64,000 nt of DNA from an uncultured delta proteobacterium (GCA_903843965.1 CAIMRY010000015.1:1-64000); one strand, 5' to 3'; counted from the first letter of the stretch, positions 8,864 to 18,674 are shown. Program-made: numbers and translations. Notes: generated from the letters alone by a model not told the origin.

Positions 8864-10231
8864 CTAGATGGGTTGCCGGGCAAAGGTGATGAACTCCAGG
8901 TCCTGCACCGTTTGCACCAGGAGATAGAAGCCGAGCATGAGCGAGAAGAAGCAGGCGTACGCGTAGCCGAAGCCATAGAACGGGAAGCCCAGCTGGAGGC
9001 TTAAGCGCGAGAGCCCGGCATTGAGGATGAGGTAGCAGAAGGCGATGGACAGGACCCGCTGGCGCAGGTCGAAATAGAACAGGATGGTCACGGTGAGCGA
9101 CATGAGCGCCTGCAGAAACGAGCCGATGCAGGCGATGCGCAACAGCGGCACCTGCGTGGGCGAAAGTCCGCAGATGTTGATGATCTCCGGGGAGAAGACG
9201 GTGCACAGGCAGGTGATGCCGCCCTGGACGATGAACATCTCGCGGATGCTGGTCTTGAGCATGTCGGCCATGCCCTGCTTCTCCTCCAGCAGGATGGAGA
9301 GGGGACGTTTCTCGATGATGCACTGGTAGTAGCGCCGGTAGTGCTCGTAGAAGCCGGTCTCGATTTTGACCATGAACACGGCCAGGGCCGGAACGATGCT
9401 GAGGTAGGACAAGAACACCGGGCCCTCGTAGAAGTCGTGCACGGTGAGCGGCACCACGATGACCCGGGCCGAGGGGTCCATCCAGAAGACGAACTTGTCG
9501 GCCCAGATGGCCAGGTTGTACACAAAGCCGATGAGGGCCAAGTCCCAGTACTTCTTGAAGTAGGTCACCATGTCGAACTTGAGCTGCGCGTTCTGGTCGA
9601 ACTCCGAGAGGATGATGGCCAGAAACCAGAACACGCTGACCACGAGCCCCAGGGTGTAGCCCAGAAGCCGCCCGTGCAGGCCCAGCAGCGGCTCCAGCGC
9701 CCAGACCCCGCCCACGGAGAGGATGGCCCCCACGGCGAAGCCGATGACGATGTTGTTGTAGTCCTTCACCGCCGAAAGCATGATCATGGTCAGCCAGAGC
9801 AGGCAGACCACGTCGAAGAGCACGATGGCCAGGGCCTTGTATGTCCAGGGCAGCGGCCCGGGGGAGAACACGGCCAGCCCCACGAACAGCCCGCCCACCA
9901 GGACCAGGATGGCGCAGGCAGCAAAGGCCGTGAGCAGCGCCTGGTCGTCCTTCATGTACAGCCTGTCGGCCAGAAAGCGCGTCAGCACCAGCTGGAAGAT
10001 GCCCACGAAGATGAGCGAAAAGGCGAAGACGTAGACCACGGTGGTGCGGAAGATCTCGCCGTCCTGCTCCGCGCCGCTGGTGGATGACAGCGCCGTGAGC
10101 ACCCCCAGGCAGGTGATGGACAACAGCCACGGGCCCGAGGACAGAAGCGCGGCGTACAAAAACGCGCGCAGGTCGCCCGTGAAGTTGTCCTTGTCCAACA
10201 GCTTGCGCAGTTCAAACCCGATGCCGGCCAT
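8864..10231 (-). CDS. pelG: PelG, inner-membrane polysaccharide transporter
   Basis: A 455-residue polytopic membrane protein with about 12 hydrophobic helices, beginning MAGIGFELRKLL, a start shared by PelG proteins. PelG is the MOP/flippase-like inner-membrane component that, with PelD, PelE and PelF, moves growing Pel polymer across the cytoplasmic membrane. It sits 1 nt after pelF and 15 nt before the epimerase in the minus arm. Length and gene neighbours fit the family. Confidence 0.9.
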   Translation of the reverse strand: MAGIGFELRKLLDKDNFTGDLRAFLYAALLSSGPWLLSITCLGVLTALSSTSGAEQDGEIFRTTVVYVFAFSLIFVGIFQLVLTRFLADRLYMKDDQALLTAFAACAILVLVGGLFVGLAVFSPGPLPWTYKALAIVLFDVVCLLWLTMIMLSAVKDYNNIVIGFAVGAILSVGGVWALEPLLGLHGRLLGYTLGLVVSVFWFLAIILSEFDQNAQLKFDMVTYFKKYWDLALIGFVYNLAIWADKFVFWMDPSARVIVVPLTVHDFYEGPVFLSYLSIVPALAVFMVKIETGFYEHYRRYYQCIIEKRPLSILLEEKQGMADMLKTSIREMFIVQGGITCLCTVFSPEIINICGLSPTQVPLLRIACIGSFLQALMSLTVTILFYFDLRQRVLSIAFCYLILNAGLSRLSLQLGFPFYGFGYAYACFFSLMLGFYLLVQTVQDLEFITFARQPI

Positions 10232-10232
10232 G

Positions 10233-11759
10233 TTACGCCATCCTGCCCGGCATTTCCATGCACTCGCGGTACAGGGCCCTGTACCGGCTGATGAGGTCGG
10301 CCTCGGCGTAGAAGCGCGTCACCCGCTCCCGCCCGTTCAAGGACATGGCCCGGCGCAGCTTCGGATTCGCAAGAATGGTCAAAATGCCCTGGGCCGTGTC
10401 CATGGGCTCGGCCGGGCGGGTGATGTAGCCCGAGGGGCCAAGGGCCTCGTCCTCGGGCAGGCGGCCGTGCAAAAGCTCGCTGCAGGCGCCCACATCCGAG
10501 GCCACCACCGGGATGCCCGCGCAGTTGGCCTCCAGGATCACGAGCGGCTGGGCCTCGCTGACGCTGGTCAAAACGAGCAGGTCGAGGATGGCGTAGTAGT
10601 CGTTGACGTTGACCTTGCCGGTGAAGGTGACGATCTGGTCCAGGCCCAGCATGTGCACCAGCTCGTGGCATTCGCGGGCGTACTCCTCGGACTCGTCCTC
10701 CGGCCCGATGATGTAGGCCTCCAGGTTCTTCACCTCCTGGGTGACGATCTTGACGGCCCTGATGAAGGTCTTGACGTCCTTGATGGGCACCACGCGGCCC
10801 ACGAAGCCGATCTTGTAGTGGCCCTCGACCCCGCGCTCGTCCTCAAAGGTGTCGGCCCGGGGCTTCAGGTTCTCGTAGCGCGAGAGGGTGATGCCGTTGG
10901 GGATGACCTCGGTGCGGTCCGGGTCGGAGCCGCCCAGGATCTGCATCTTGCGGTTGCCCTCGAACAGGGTGATGACCCGGTGCGCGTGGGCGTAGGTCAG
11001 CCTGCTCAGGGTCTCGAAAATATGGATCCAGAGGTTCTGGAAGGTGCCCAGGTCGCGCTCGATGCGCAGCCGGTCGTCCTGCTCGGTGTGGATCCACTTG
11101 GACTGGGCCACCTCGATCTTGCGCTCCTTGGTGTAGATGCCGTGCTCGGTCAACAGCATGGGCCGGTTGGTGCGCAGGCTGGCCAGCACGGCCATGAGCC
11201 CGGCGAAGCCGGTGCAGATGGTGTGGTAGACTTTCGCCTTGGGCAGGGGCGCGTTGATGCAGTTGCAGATGGGCAGGTGCGTGAAGCGGTAGGTCCAGAA
11301 ATAGTCCAGGAACGAGGATTCCGGGTGCTTCAGGTTGTACAGCTCCAGCATGATGTTCCAGGGCTTGCGGCCAAAGACCATGTCCTTCACGTCGATCTGC
11401 CCGCCGGAGGCGTCCAGGGCCTTCACCAGCTCAAGCAGGCCCTGCGAGCCGCTCTTGTTGGCGTCCAGGTGCCACAGGCGGATGGTCTCCAGCAGCGCCG
11501 CCCGCTCCCTCGTGCTCATCTTGGCGGTCTTCTGGGTGTCGTGGTCGTGCAGGTAGAGCAGCTGCGGGTCCACGAAGTTCTCCGGAACCTGGTAGCGGTA
11601 CTCGGCCTTTTCCTTGGCCGTGGCGCGGATGCAGACCGAGGTGAAGGTCAGCTCGGGCATGGCCTTGATGAGGTGGTGGACCCAGGTGGACACGCCGCCG
11701 GAAACATAGGGGTAGGTGCCTTCCAGGATCAGGCAGACATCGTAGGTCTTCTCAGCCAT
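10233..11759 (-). CDS. pelF: PelF, cytosolic GT4 glycosyltransferase
   Basis: A 508-residue glycosyltransferase of the GT4, GT-B fold. The N-terminal region (CLILEGTYPYVSGGVSTW) is the PelF start, and the C-terminal nucleotide-sugar site has the EX7E pattern (EAQPLVILE) followed by AGIPVVASDVG. PelF polymerises Pel from UDP-sugars in the cytosol. The start overlaps the end of pelE by 8 nt and the stop lies 1 nt before pelG, so this is one operon. Confidence 0.93.
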   Translation of the reverse strand: MAEKTYDVCLILEGTYPYVSGGVSTWVHHLIKAMPELTFTSVCIRATAKEKAEYRYQVPENFVDPQLLYLHDHDTQKTAKMSTRERAALLETIRLWHLDANKSGSQGLLELVKALDASGGQIDVKDMVFGRKPWNIMLELYNLKHPESSFLDYFWTYRFTHLPICNCINAPLPKAKVYHTICTGFAGLMAVLASLRTNRPMLLTEHGIYTKERKIEVAQSKWIHTEQDDRLRIERDLGTFQNLWIHIFETLSRLTYAHAHRVITLFEGNRKMQILGGSDPDRTEVIPNGITLSRYENLKPRADTFEDERGVEGHYKIGFVGRVVPIKDVKTFIRAVKIVTQEVKNLEAYIIGPEDESEEYARECHELVHMLGLDQIVTFTGKVNVNDYYAILDLLVLTSVSEAQPLVILEANCAGIPVVASDVGACSELLHGRLPEDEALGPSGYITRPAEPMDTAQGILTILANPKLRRAMSLNGRERVTRFYAEADLISRYRALYRECMEMPGRMA

Positions 11760-12819
11760 GGCTGGCCCTGCCCATGGTGGACCAGAACTCGAACAAGGCC
11801 AGGGGGTCCGCCTTCTCCGGCCGGGGCGCGTCAGAGGCGGCCATGCACCTGGCCTGTTTGGCCAACTGGCCGATGTCGCGCTTCAGGAAGGCGATCTCGG
11901 CCAGGCCCAATTGGGCCTCGGAGACCGTCTCCTCAAAGCGCGCGCACTTCTCGAACATCAGCCAGGCCTCGCGCAGCCTGCCCAGCTCCAGCAGGGCCTG
12001 GCCCAAAAGCAGCATGGTCTGGTCGTGGCCGGGCTCCAGGTCCAGGGACTGGATCAGCGCGTCGCAGCAGCTTTCCAGGTGCTGTCTGCGGGCGATCTCG
12101 TCGGCCAGGCCGGAGTCGGCGTAGGTGCGGTACTGCTGGCCCAGCAGGCGGTAGGTCTGGGCGCTGGGCGCCTCTTTCAGCTTCGCGTTGAGAGCCTGGA
12201 TGCGCTTGGAGAAGCCGTCCTCCAGCTCGGTCAGGGCCGAGTGGGCGTAGAAGCGCACCTCCGGGAACTGGTCCGAGAGGCTTTGGCGCAGCAGGCCCAC
12301 GGCGTTTGGCGTGCCGATGCGCTGGAGCAGCTTCACCGCGCCGCGCTTGAGGTCCGGGTCGTCGCCCTGGAGCACGTCGATGACCGGCTCGATGGCGATC
12401 TCGTCGGCCAGGACCTGGCCCACGCGCTTGCGGGTGATCCAGCGGGAGTCGTCGCCCAGGTCGGCCTCCAGGCTCAGCTTGAACTCCCTGGTCTTGTTTT
12501 TCTGGCGCAGCAGCAGCTGCGCGCAGAGCAGCGCAAACAGGCAGCCGATGATGCCCATGCCCGGCAGACACAGGGTGACGGCGGCGGTGAAGCCGTAGAA
12601 GGTGCTGCGCGTGGCGTACCACTGCCGGGCGAAAAGACCGGGCAGGACAAAGACCAGGGACGAGGCCACAAGCAGCACAGCGGCGGCGGCCGCGACCTGC
12701 GGCTGGTTTCCGGTGTGGAAGCGCCACGCGGCCAGCAGGCCTGCGGCGTGCAGCGCCAGCCCGGCGGTCCACACGGCAAGGCCGATGATGCGCTGGGAGG
12801 AGTCGGTTCTCTCGTCCAC
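11752..12819 (-). CDS. pelE: PelE-like membrane/TPR protein
   Basis: A protein of about 355 residues with N-terminal membrane helices (GLAVWTAGLALHAAGLLAAW, a second after QPQVAAAAA, a third near FTAAVTLCLPGMGIIG). A soluble region of HEAT-like repeats (DDPDLKRGAVKLLQRIG) and TPR-like helices follows. PelE is the membrane-TPR partner of PelD/PelF/PelG. I use the GTG at 12819 because the frame's upstream ATG (12942) lies ahead of a strong promoter; AAGGGA about 10 nt before the GTG could be the ribosome site. It is the first gene of the minus arm. Sequence conservation of PelE is low, so the call leans on position and layout. Confidence 0.75.
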   Translation of the reverse strand: MDERTDSSQRIIGLAVWTAGLALHAAGLLAAWRFHTGNQPQVAAAAAVLLVASSLVFVLPGLFARQWYATRSTFYGFTAAVTLCLPGMGIIGCLFALLCAQLLLRQKNKTREFKLSLEADLGDDSRWITRKRVGQVLADEIAIEPVIDVLQGDDPDLKRGAVKLLQRIGTPNAVGLLRQSLSDQFPEVRFYAHSALTELEDGFSKRIQALNAKLKEAPSAQTYRLLGQQYRTYADSGLADEIARRQHLESCCDALIQSLDLEPGHDQTMLLLGQALLELGRLREAWLMFEKCARFEETVSEAQLGLAEIAFLKRDIGQLAKQARCMAASDAPRPEKADPLALFEFWSTMGRASHG

Positions 12820-12870
12820 GGCCTGGGCGTCCCTTGCTACAGTTTTGACACATGGCGTATAGGCTGGATA

Positions 12871-12899
12871 AATGTATGCGAATTGCGTGCCGAGGTCAA
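12871..12899 (-). promoter_or_regulatory. Sigma70-type promoter of the pelE-F-G arm
   Basis: On the minus strand, TTGACC (12899-12894) and TACATT (12876-12871) are separated by exactly 17 nt. Transcription would start near 12864, about 45 nt before the GTG of pelE. The same two hexamers with the same spacing occur before the alpha/beta hydrolase gene near 52.55 kb. Confidence 0.6.
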
Positions 12900-12989
12900 C
12901 GCGGAGCGTGAGCAGGCAAGGCTTCCCGGGCCAGGCCCGCATCTGTCGGGCGCAGGGGCCGCCTGTCTGGCCCTGGCGGCTGTGGGGCT

Positions 12990-13463
12990 TCAGCCGTCGG
13001 AGTGGCTGCGGCTGGTCAAGAACCTGTCCAATTGATTGGCGAAGGCGTTGCGGTCGGCCAGGCTCAAGGGCGCTGGGCCGCCGGTGCTCACGCCCGTGCT
13101 GCGCAGCTCGTCGAGCATGTTGCGCATGGTCAGCCGGGCGCTGATGTTGTCTGTGGTGTAGAGTTCCCCGCGCGGATTCAGGCCCACGCCGCCGCGCTCA
13201 ATGACCTTGGCCGCCAGCGGGATGTCGGCGGTGACGACCAGGTCGCCGGGCTCAACCAGGGCGGCGATGGTCTCGTCCACCACATCGAAGCCCTGGCCCA
13301 CACGCATGGCGGAGAGGTGCGGCGAGGCGGGCAGGCTCAGGGTCTTGTTGGCCACAAAGGTGGTTTTTACGCCCCGGCGCATGGCCGCGCGCACCAGGAT
13401 GTCCCTGATGGCGGCGGGGCAGGCGTCGGCGTCCACCCAGATCTGCATGGGCCGTGTCTGCAC
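12990..13463 (-). CDS. yaiI: YaiI/YqxD family (UPF0178) NYN/PIN-like protein
   Basis: A 157-residue protein with the family's opening IWVDADACPAAIRDI and the later blocks DLVVTADIPLA and LDELRSTG. The fold is PIN/NYN-like with conserved acidic residues, so RNA processing is often suggested, but the function is unproven. The GTG at 13463 is preferred because AGGAG lies 6 nt upstream; an in-frame ATG at 13448 is possible. It lies between pelE and selC on the minus strand with its own leader. Confidence 0.88.
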   Translation of the reverse strand: MQTRPMQIWVDADACPAAIRDILVRAAMRRGVKTTFVANKTLSLPASPHLSAMRVGQGFDVVDETIAALVEPGDLVVTADIPLAAKVIERGGVGLNPRGELYTTDNISARLTMRNMLDELRSTGVSTGGPAPLSLADRNAFANQLDRFLTSRSHSDG

Positions 13464-13579
13464 GGGGAACTCCTGGGACTATGCCGGGACAAAGTTGGCG
13501 TTCGGGGCTACTCGGTTGGGTGGCATTGCGGTCTGTGAATGCAGCGTAAAGAAGGAATAAGCATGTTTGTGCAGTGCGT

Positions 13580-13673
13580 TGGCGGAAGCGTATAGGGGTC
13601 GAACCTACCGAACGCCTCTCGACGTTCCACTGGATTTGAAGTCCAGGCGCCACACCGGTGACGATACGCTTCC
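13580..13673 (-). tRNA. selC: tRNA-Sec (anticodon TCA)
   Basis: Read on the minus strand, the gene begins GGAAGCGT and ends ACGCTTCC followed by discriminator G and an encoded CCA, giving an 8-bp acceptor stem. The anticodon arm is CTGGA-CTTCAAA-TCCAG with anticodon TCA, and a long variable arm (AACG...CGTT) follows. The T arm reads AGGTTCGACCCCT. Length is 94 nt. The extended acceptor and long variable arm are specific to selenocysteine tRNA. The organism therefore makes selenoproteins; none is recognisable in this window. Confidence 0.95.
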
Positions 13674-13687
13674 CCGGCGCGAAGTGC

Positions 13688-13716
13688 CGAGTACCTGTTT
13701 TGCCATCCTGGCGCAA
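13688..13716 (-). promoter_or_regulatory. Possible selC promoter
   Basis: On the minus strand, TTGCGC (13716-13711) and TACTCG (13693-13688) are 17 nt apart and would start transcription about 8 nt before the mature tRNA. Both boxes match the consensus only partly. Confidence 0.35.
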
Positions 13717-13865
13717 GTGGCGCGGCTGCTCTGCCGACACTTGCTTTTTCATGAGTATGCCTTATCTTGCTCTTCATTGATCACGCCGCGCCGGGAACCG
13801 TCTTCCCAGCAGCACCATAGGCCAACGGCCCAGAATGAGCCTGTCCGTCACCGGAGGATCTCCGC

Positions 13866-15896
13866 TTGAATAGCTTCACCAAAAATTTGCTCATCTGGGC
13901 GACCATCTCCCTTGTCATGGTCGTCCTGTTCAATCTCTTCAGCCAGCAGCCCGCGCCGCAGCTCAAGCTGTCTTACAGCGACTTCGTGACCCACGTGAAG
14001 AGCGGCGACGTGGTCTCGGTCAAGATCCAAGGGCCGAAGATCTCCGGCGTCATGGCCGGCGACAAGAAATTCACCACCTACGCGCCGGACGACCCGAACC
14101 TGGTGCCCTCCCTGGTCAGCGGCAAGATCCAGGTCACCGCCGAACCGGTGGAGGACTCGCCCTGGTACATGACCCTGCTCGTGTCCTGGTTCCCCATGCT
14201 GCTGTTGATCGGCGTGTGGATCTTCTTCATGCGCCAGATGCAGGGCGGCGGGGCAGGGGGCAAGGGCGCCATGAGCTTTGGCCGGTCCAAGGCCCGGCTC
14301 ATCAGCGAGGACACCCAGAAGGTGACCTTTGAGGATGTGGCTGGCGTGGACGAGGCCAAGGAGGAGTTGTCGGAGATTGTCGACTTCCTGCGCGAGCCCA
14401 AGAAATTCACCCGCCTGGGCGGGCGCATCCCCAAGGGCGTGCTGCTCGTGGGCCCCCCGGGCACGGGCAAGACGCTTTTGGCCCGCGCCGTGGCGGGCGA
14501 GGCCGGGGTGCCGTTCTTCTCCATCTCCGGCTCGGACTTCGTGGAGATGTTCGTGGGCGTGGGCGCGGCCCGCGTGCGCGACCTGTTTTTGCAGGGCAAG
14601 AAGAACGCGCCGTGCCTCATCTTCATCGACGAAATCGACGCCGTGGGCCGCCAGCGCGGCACCGGCATGGGCGGCGGCCACGACGAGCGCGAGCAGACCC
14701 TGAACCAGCTGCTGGTCGAAATGGACGGCTTCGAGTCCAACGACGGGGTCATCCTGATCGCCGCCACCAACCGCCCGGACGTGCTGGACCCGGCGCTGCT
14801 GCGCCCCGGCCGCTTCGACCGCCAGGTTGTCGTGCCCTTGCCCGACGTCCGTGGCCGCAAGCGCATCCTGGCCGTGCACTCGCGCAAGAGCCCCCTGGCC
14901 GAGGAGGTCGACCTGGATGTCCTGGCCCGCGGCACGCCGGGCTTCTCCGGCGCGGACCTGGAGAACCTGGTCAACGAGGCCGCGCTGCACGCCGCCAAGA
15001 TGGGCAAGAACCACGTGAACATGAGCGACTTCGAGGAGGCCAAGGACAAGGTGCTCATGGGCAAGGAACGCCGCAGCATCATCCTCTCCGACGAGGAGAA
15101 GAAGACCACGGCCTACCACGAGGCCGGGCACGCCCTGGTGGCCAAGCTCATCCCCGGCACCGACCCGGTGCACAAGGTGACCATCATCCCGCGCGGCATG
15201 GCGCTCGGCCTGACGCAGCAACTGCCCGTGGACGACCGCCACAACTATTCGCGCTCCTACCTGGAGAACACGCTGGCCATGTTTTTCGGCGGCCGCGTGG
15301 CCGAGGAGCTGGTGCTGAACCAGCTGACCACCGGCGCCAGCAACGACATCCAGCGCGCCACCAAGATGGCCCGCAGCATGGTCTGCCAGTGGGGCATGAG
15401 CGAGAAGTTCGGCCCCATGAGCTATGGCGACGACGGCCAGCAGGTGTTCCTGGGCCGGGACTTCATGCAGCACAAGGACTACTCCGAGGAGACCGCGCGG
15501 CTCATCGACGTCGAGATCCGCCGCTTCGTGGACGACGGCTACCAGCGCGCCAAGAAGCTTTTGGGCGAGAACATGGACCACCTGCACAAGATCGCCGAGT
15601 CCCTGCTGGAGCGCGAGTCCTTAAGCGGCGACGAGATCGACCTGCTCATGAAGGGCGAGGTCCTGCCGCCCCTGGTGGACGAGAACAACGTGCGCCGCGC
15701 GGCCAAGGCCTACGAGGACATGAGCCGCAAGTTCGGCGACACCCCGCCTGAAGCCGTGGTGGCCAAGACCGACACCCCCGAACCCGGCGAGTTCAAGCTG
15801 GAGGAGGCTCCGCCTTCGCCGCCGCCCCTGGTCAGAAAGCCGGGCCGGAACGATGGCCGGGATGGCGGACGCGACGACGACAGGGACGGGGAATGA
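13866..15896 (+). CDS. ftsH: FtsH, membrane AAA+ zinc metalloprotease
   Basis: A 676-residue ATP-dependent membrane protease. Two transmembrane helices (about residues 8-25 and 100-120) flank a periplasmic loop. The AAA+ module has Walker A GPPGTGKT at 196-203, Walker B IFIDEID and the SRH block [19 protein letters not shown]. The zinc site HEAGH is at 418-422. The start is TTG, chosen because GGAGG lies 8 nt upstream and the protein begins directly with the first membrane helix. It degrades misfolded membrane proteins and regulators. Its stop overlaps folP (ATGA), an arrangement common in these bacteria. The last ~70 residues are charged and Pro-rich, as usual. Confidence 0.97.
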   Translation: MNSFTKNLLIWATISLVMVVLFNLFSQQPAPQLKLSYSDFVTHVKSGDVVSVKIQGPKISGVMAGDKKFTTYAPDDPNLVPSLVSGKIQVTAEPVEDSPWYMTLLVSWFPMLLLIGVWIFFMRQMQGGGAGGKGAMSFGRSKARLISEDTQKVTFEDVAGVDEAKEELSEIVDFLREPKKFTRLGGRIPKGVLLVGPPGTGKTLLARAVAGEAGVPFFSISGSDFVEMFVGVGAARVRDLFLQGKKNAPCLIFIDEIDAVGRQRGTGMGGGHDEREQTLNQLLVEMDGFESNDGVILIAATNRPDVLDPALLRPGRFDRQVVVPLPDVRGRKRILAVHSRKSPLAEEVDLDVLARGTPGFSGADLENLVNEAALHAAKMGKNHVNMSDFEEAKDKVLMGKERRSIILSDEEKKTTAYHEAGHALVAKLIPGTDPVHKVTIIPRGMALGLTQQLPVDDRHNYSRSYLENTLAMFFGGRVAEELVLNQLTTGASNDIQRATKMARSMVCQWGMSEKFGPMSYGDDGQQVFLGRDFMQHKDYSEETARLIDVEIRRFVDDGYQRAKKLLGENMDHLHKIAESLLERESLSGDEIDLLMKGEVLPPLVDENNVRRAAKAYEDMSRKFGDTPPEAVVAKTDTPEPGEFKLEEAPPSPPPLVRKPGRNDGRDGGRDDDRDGE

Positions 15897-16843
15897 TCGG
15901 CGGAAACACATGGCATGTGTCCGGGGGCAGGGTGCTTGGCCCTGCCCCTTTTCTTGTGGCGGGCATCGTCAATGTCACGCCGGACTCCTTTTTTGACGGC
16001 GGGCGCTTCCTGCACCCGGAAGCCGCCTTGGACCAGGGCCGCCAGCTGGCCGTTGCCGGGGCGCACATCCTGGACGTGGGCGGCGAGAGCACCCGGCCCG
16101 GCGCAGCGTCCGTGGCCGAGGAGGAGGAGCTGGCCCGCGTCATCCCGGTGGTTCGCGCGCTTGCTGGCCTGGCCGGACCGGACGCAGGCGGAGCCGACGC
16201 CCTCCCGACCGCCGACCCGGCTACCAGCCCAGTCTCCGGCCCGGCCCTCGGCCTGGCCATCAGCCCGGTTCTCAGCCCGGTCATAAGCGTCGACACCTAC
16301 AAGGCCAGCGTGGCCGAGCAGGCCCTTGAAGCCGGTGCTTTGATCATCAACGACATTTCGGCCTGCCGCTTCGACCCGGGGCTCATCGACGTGCTGGCCC
16401 AGCACAGGCCCGGCTACGTCCTGATGCACAGCCTGGGCCGTCCGGGCGCCATGCAGCTTGATCCGCGCTACGACGACGTGGTGGGCGATGTGCTGCGCTT
16501 TTTCGAGGAGCGCCTGGCCGTTTTGACCAGGGCCGGCCTGCCCGAGGCCAACATCGTGCTTGACCCCGGCATCGGTTTCGGCAAACTGTTGGAGCATAAT
16601 CTGGCCATTCTGCGTGGCCTCAAGCGTTTCGGCGCGCTGGGACGGCCCCTGTACGTGGGGCTGTCGAACAAGAGCCTCTGGGGCCAGCTGCTGGGCCTGG
16701 AGCCCGGCCAGCGGCAAACGGCCACGGCCGTGGCCACCGGGCTTCTGGTGGCGCGCGGAGTGCTGGCGCACCGGGTGCACAACGTGGCAAGCGCCCGCCA
16801 GGCGGCCCTGGTGGCCCTGGCCCTGGCCGAGACGCAGGAATAG
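15893..16843 (+). CDS. folP: Dihydropteroate synthase with a low-complexity insertion
   Basis: A 316-residue enzyme that joins para-aminobenzoate to the pterin pyrophosphate in folate synthesis. Visible motifs are NVTPDSFFDGG, DVGGESTRPG, the SVDTYK strand and DPGIGFGK. Between the second and third motifs (about residues 88-137) is a Gly/Pro/Ala/Ser-rich insertion made of degenerate repeats (SPVSGPALGLAISPVLSPV), which makes the protein longer than the usual ~280. Two late motifs deviate: the usual SRK loop reads SNKSLWG and the final RVHD reads RVHN. It is coupled to ftsH by a 4-nt overlap. Identity is safe; the insertion probably forms a surface loop. Confidence 0.93.
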   Translation: MIGGNTWHVSGGRVLGPAPFLVAGIVNVTPDSFFDGGRFLHPEAALDQGRQLAVAGAHILDVGGESTRPGAASVAEEEELARVIPVVRALAGLAGPDAGGADALPTADPATSPVSGPALGLAISPVLSPVISVDTYKASVAEQALEAGALIINDISACRFDPGLIDVLAQHRPGYVLMHSLGRPGAMQLDPRYDDVVGDVLRFFEERLAVLTRAGLPEANIVLDPGIGFGKLLEHNLAILRGLKRFGALGRPLYVGLSNKSLWGQLLGLEPGQRQTATAVATGLLVARGVLAHRVHNVASARQAALVALALAETQE

Positions 16844-16966
16844 CGCGAAAGGACACGAGCCGCGACGCGCAAGGGGCATCGCGACAGGACAGACTGGGGC
16901 CGCCACAGCAAGGCACAGCGCCACAAGGGTCCCGGCCCGGAGCCGGGGCATCGAAAGAAGGGAGCG

Positions 16967-17716
16967 ATGGAGTACCTGATCAGCCTGAACATCGCCTGGC
17001 GGGAGGCCCTGGACATCCTGCTCGTAGCGGTCATCTACGCCTACATCATCCATCTGGTGCGCGGCACGCGCGCGGTGGCGGTCATCTACGGCCTGGTGCT
17101 GGTGCTTTTGGTCTACTACCTGTCCAGCGAGCTCGGCCTGTATTCCCTCAACTGGCTCTTGACCAATTTCCTGGGCTCCATCGTGCTCATCATCATCATC
17201 CTCTTCCAGGGCGACCTGCGCCGGGCCCTGGCCCAGATGGGTGCCGGGCGGTTCTTCAAGAAGCCGCTCATGGCCGAGGCCGTTGTGGACGAGATCGCCC
17301 AGGCTGTGATGACCCTGGCCAAGGCCAACGTGGGCGCGCTCATCGTCCTGGAGCGCCACGTGCCCCTGGGCGACGTCATCGAGCGCGGCGTGCCGCTGGA
17401 CGCCGTGGTCACCGGCTCGCTTCTGACCACCATCTTCCAGGTCGACACCCCCCTGCACGACGGGGCCGTGATCATCCGCCGGGCGCGCATCGCCGCCGCC
17501 GGGTGCATCCTGCCCCTGTCCTCCAAGCTCAAGGCCCAGAGCCTGTTCGGCACGCGCCACCGCGCCGCGCTCGGCATCAGCGAGGAGTCCGACGCCCTGT
17601 CCATCGTCGTGTCCGAGGAGCGTGGCACCGTGTCCATCGCCATGAGCGGACGGCTCACCACCTCACTGAACGACCAGCGCCTGCGCCGGGTCATCAAAAA
17701 CGCCCTGGAACGCTAG
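16967..17716 (+). CDS. cdaA: CdaA, membrane diadenylate cyclase
   Basis: A 249-residue enzyme making c-di-AMP from two ATP. Three N-terminal membrane helices precede a DisA_N catalytic domain with the DGA motif at 165-167 and RHR at 197-199, both needed for activity. AAGGGAG stands just before the ATG. The next two genes encode its known partners: the YbbR/CdaR regulator 3 nt on and GlmM. This order (cdaA-cdaR-glmM) is conserved in Firmicutes and supports the assignment. Confidence 0.95.
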   Translation: MEYLISLNIAWREALDILLVAVIYAYIIHLVRGTRAVAVIYGLVLVLLVYYLSSELGLYSLNWLLTNFLGSIVLIIIILFQGDLRRALAQMGAGRFFKKPLMAEAVVDEIAQAVMTLAKANVGALIVLERHVPLGDVIERGVPLDAVVTGSLLTTIFQVDTPLHDGAVIIRRARIAAAGCILPLSSKLKAQSLFGTRHRAALGISEESDALSIVVSEERGTVSIAMSGRLTTSLNDQRLRRVIKNALER

Positions 17717-17718
17717 CC

Positions 17719-18627
17719 ATGCTCAAAAATTGGAAAGACATCGGCATCGCCCTGGCCCTGGCCATCCTCACCTGGTACCTGCTCACCGGCCGGGAAAAGG
17801 TCGAGGCCTGGGTGGACATGAGCGTGGAGATGGCCAACGCGCCCGAAGGCCTGATCATCCGCAAGGGCCTGATCAGCAGGATCGAGGTGCGCGTGCGCGG
17901 ACCCAAGGGCCTGGTGCGCTCCCTTGACCGCCGCAAGTGGACCTATTCGCTCGACGTGAGCAAGCTCAAGGTCGGCGAGAACCTGGTCGACATCGACCGC
18001 GAGCGCATCCCCCTGTCCATGGCCTACGAGGTGGTGGAGGTGAAGCCCTCGCGGCTCATCCTCTCCGTGGACCGCCTGGTCAAGAAGGAGCTGCCCGTGG
18101 CCTCGGAGTGGCGCGGCACCCTGCCCAAGGACTACCGCCTGCTGGAGATCAAGACCGTGCCCGAGCTGGTGGAGGTGCGCGGGGCCGAGCGCCAGGTGCG
18201 GCCCATGACCCAGGTGCGCGTGGTGTTGCAGAACGATTTCGATACGCCCCCGGCCACCTGGACCGACGACGTGCCCATCAAGCTGGCCGAGGGCCTGGAG
18301 GCCAATCCCGGCCAGGTGAAGATGACCCTGCGCTTCGGCCCGGAGGTCAAGACCGTGTGGCTGCGCGTGCCCGTGCGCCTGGGCACCACCCTGGGAGCCA
18401 CGGCGCAGACCTCGGTCAAGTACGTGCGCGTGCAGGTGGAGGCCCCGCTGCCCCTGCTGCGCGAGGCCGAGGCCGGGCGCGACATCCCCGGGCTCATGGC
18501 CCTGGTGAAGGTGCCCGGCGGGCTGAAGTCCGGCCGCCACGCCCTGCCCTATGAGGTGGAGGTCCCGGAGGGTGTCCGCGTGGTGTCCACCAAGGGCGAG
18601 AGCGTTGCCGTTCTCGTCCGGAAATGA
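17719..18627 (+). CDS. ybbR: YbbR-domain protein, CdaA regulator (CdaR-like)
   Basis: A 302-residue protein with one N-terminal membrane helix ([16 protein letters not shown], about 6-21) and repeated YbbR domains of beta-rich sequence ([13 protein letters not shown]..., [10 protein letters not shown]...). YbbR/CdaR proteins bind CdaA in the membrane and modulate c-di-AMP synthesis. The ATG at 17719 follows the cdaA stop by 2 nt and opens directly into the membrane helix. The stop overlaps the first possible, but unlikely, start of glmM. Confidence 0.9.
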   Translation: MLKNWKDIGIALALAILTWYLLTGREKVEAWVDMSVEMANAPEGLIIRKGLISRIEVRVRGPKGLVRSLDRRKWTYSLDVSKLKVGENLVDIDRERIPLSMAYEVVEVKPSRLILSVDRLVKKELPVASEWRGTLPKDYRLLEIKTVPELVEVRGAERQVRPMTQVRVVLQNDFDTPPATWTDDVPIKLAEGLEANPGQVKMTLRFGPEVKTVWLRVPVRLGTTLGATAQTSVKYVRVQVEAPLPLLREAEAGRDIPGLMALVKVPGGLKSGRHALPYEVEVPEGVRVVSTKGESVAVLVRK

Positions 18628-18674
18628 GAGCTGTCGCGGCGGCGTTGTCCGCCAGCGGCGGGGGAATGAAGAAC

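Noticed and set aside
13560-13860. selC as an integration site of a genomic island
   Set aside because: selC is intact, with no repeated 3' end, integrase or composition change in its flanks.
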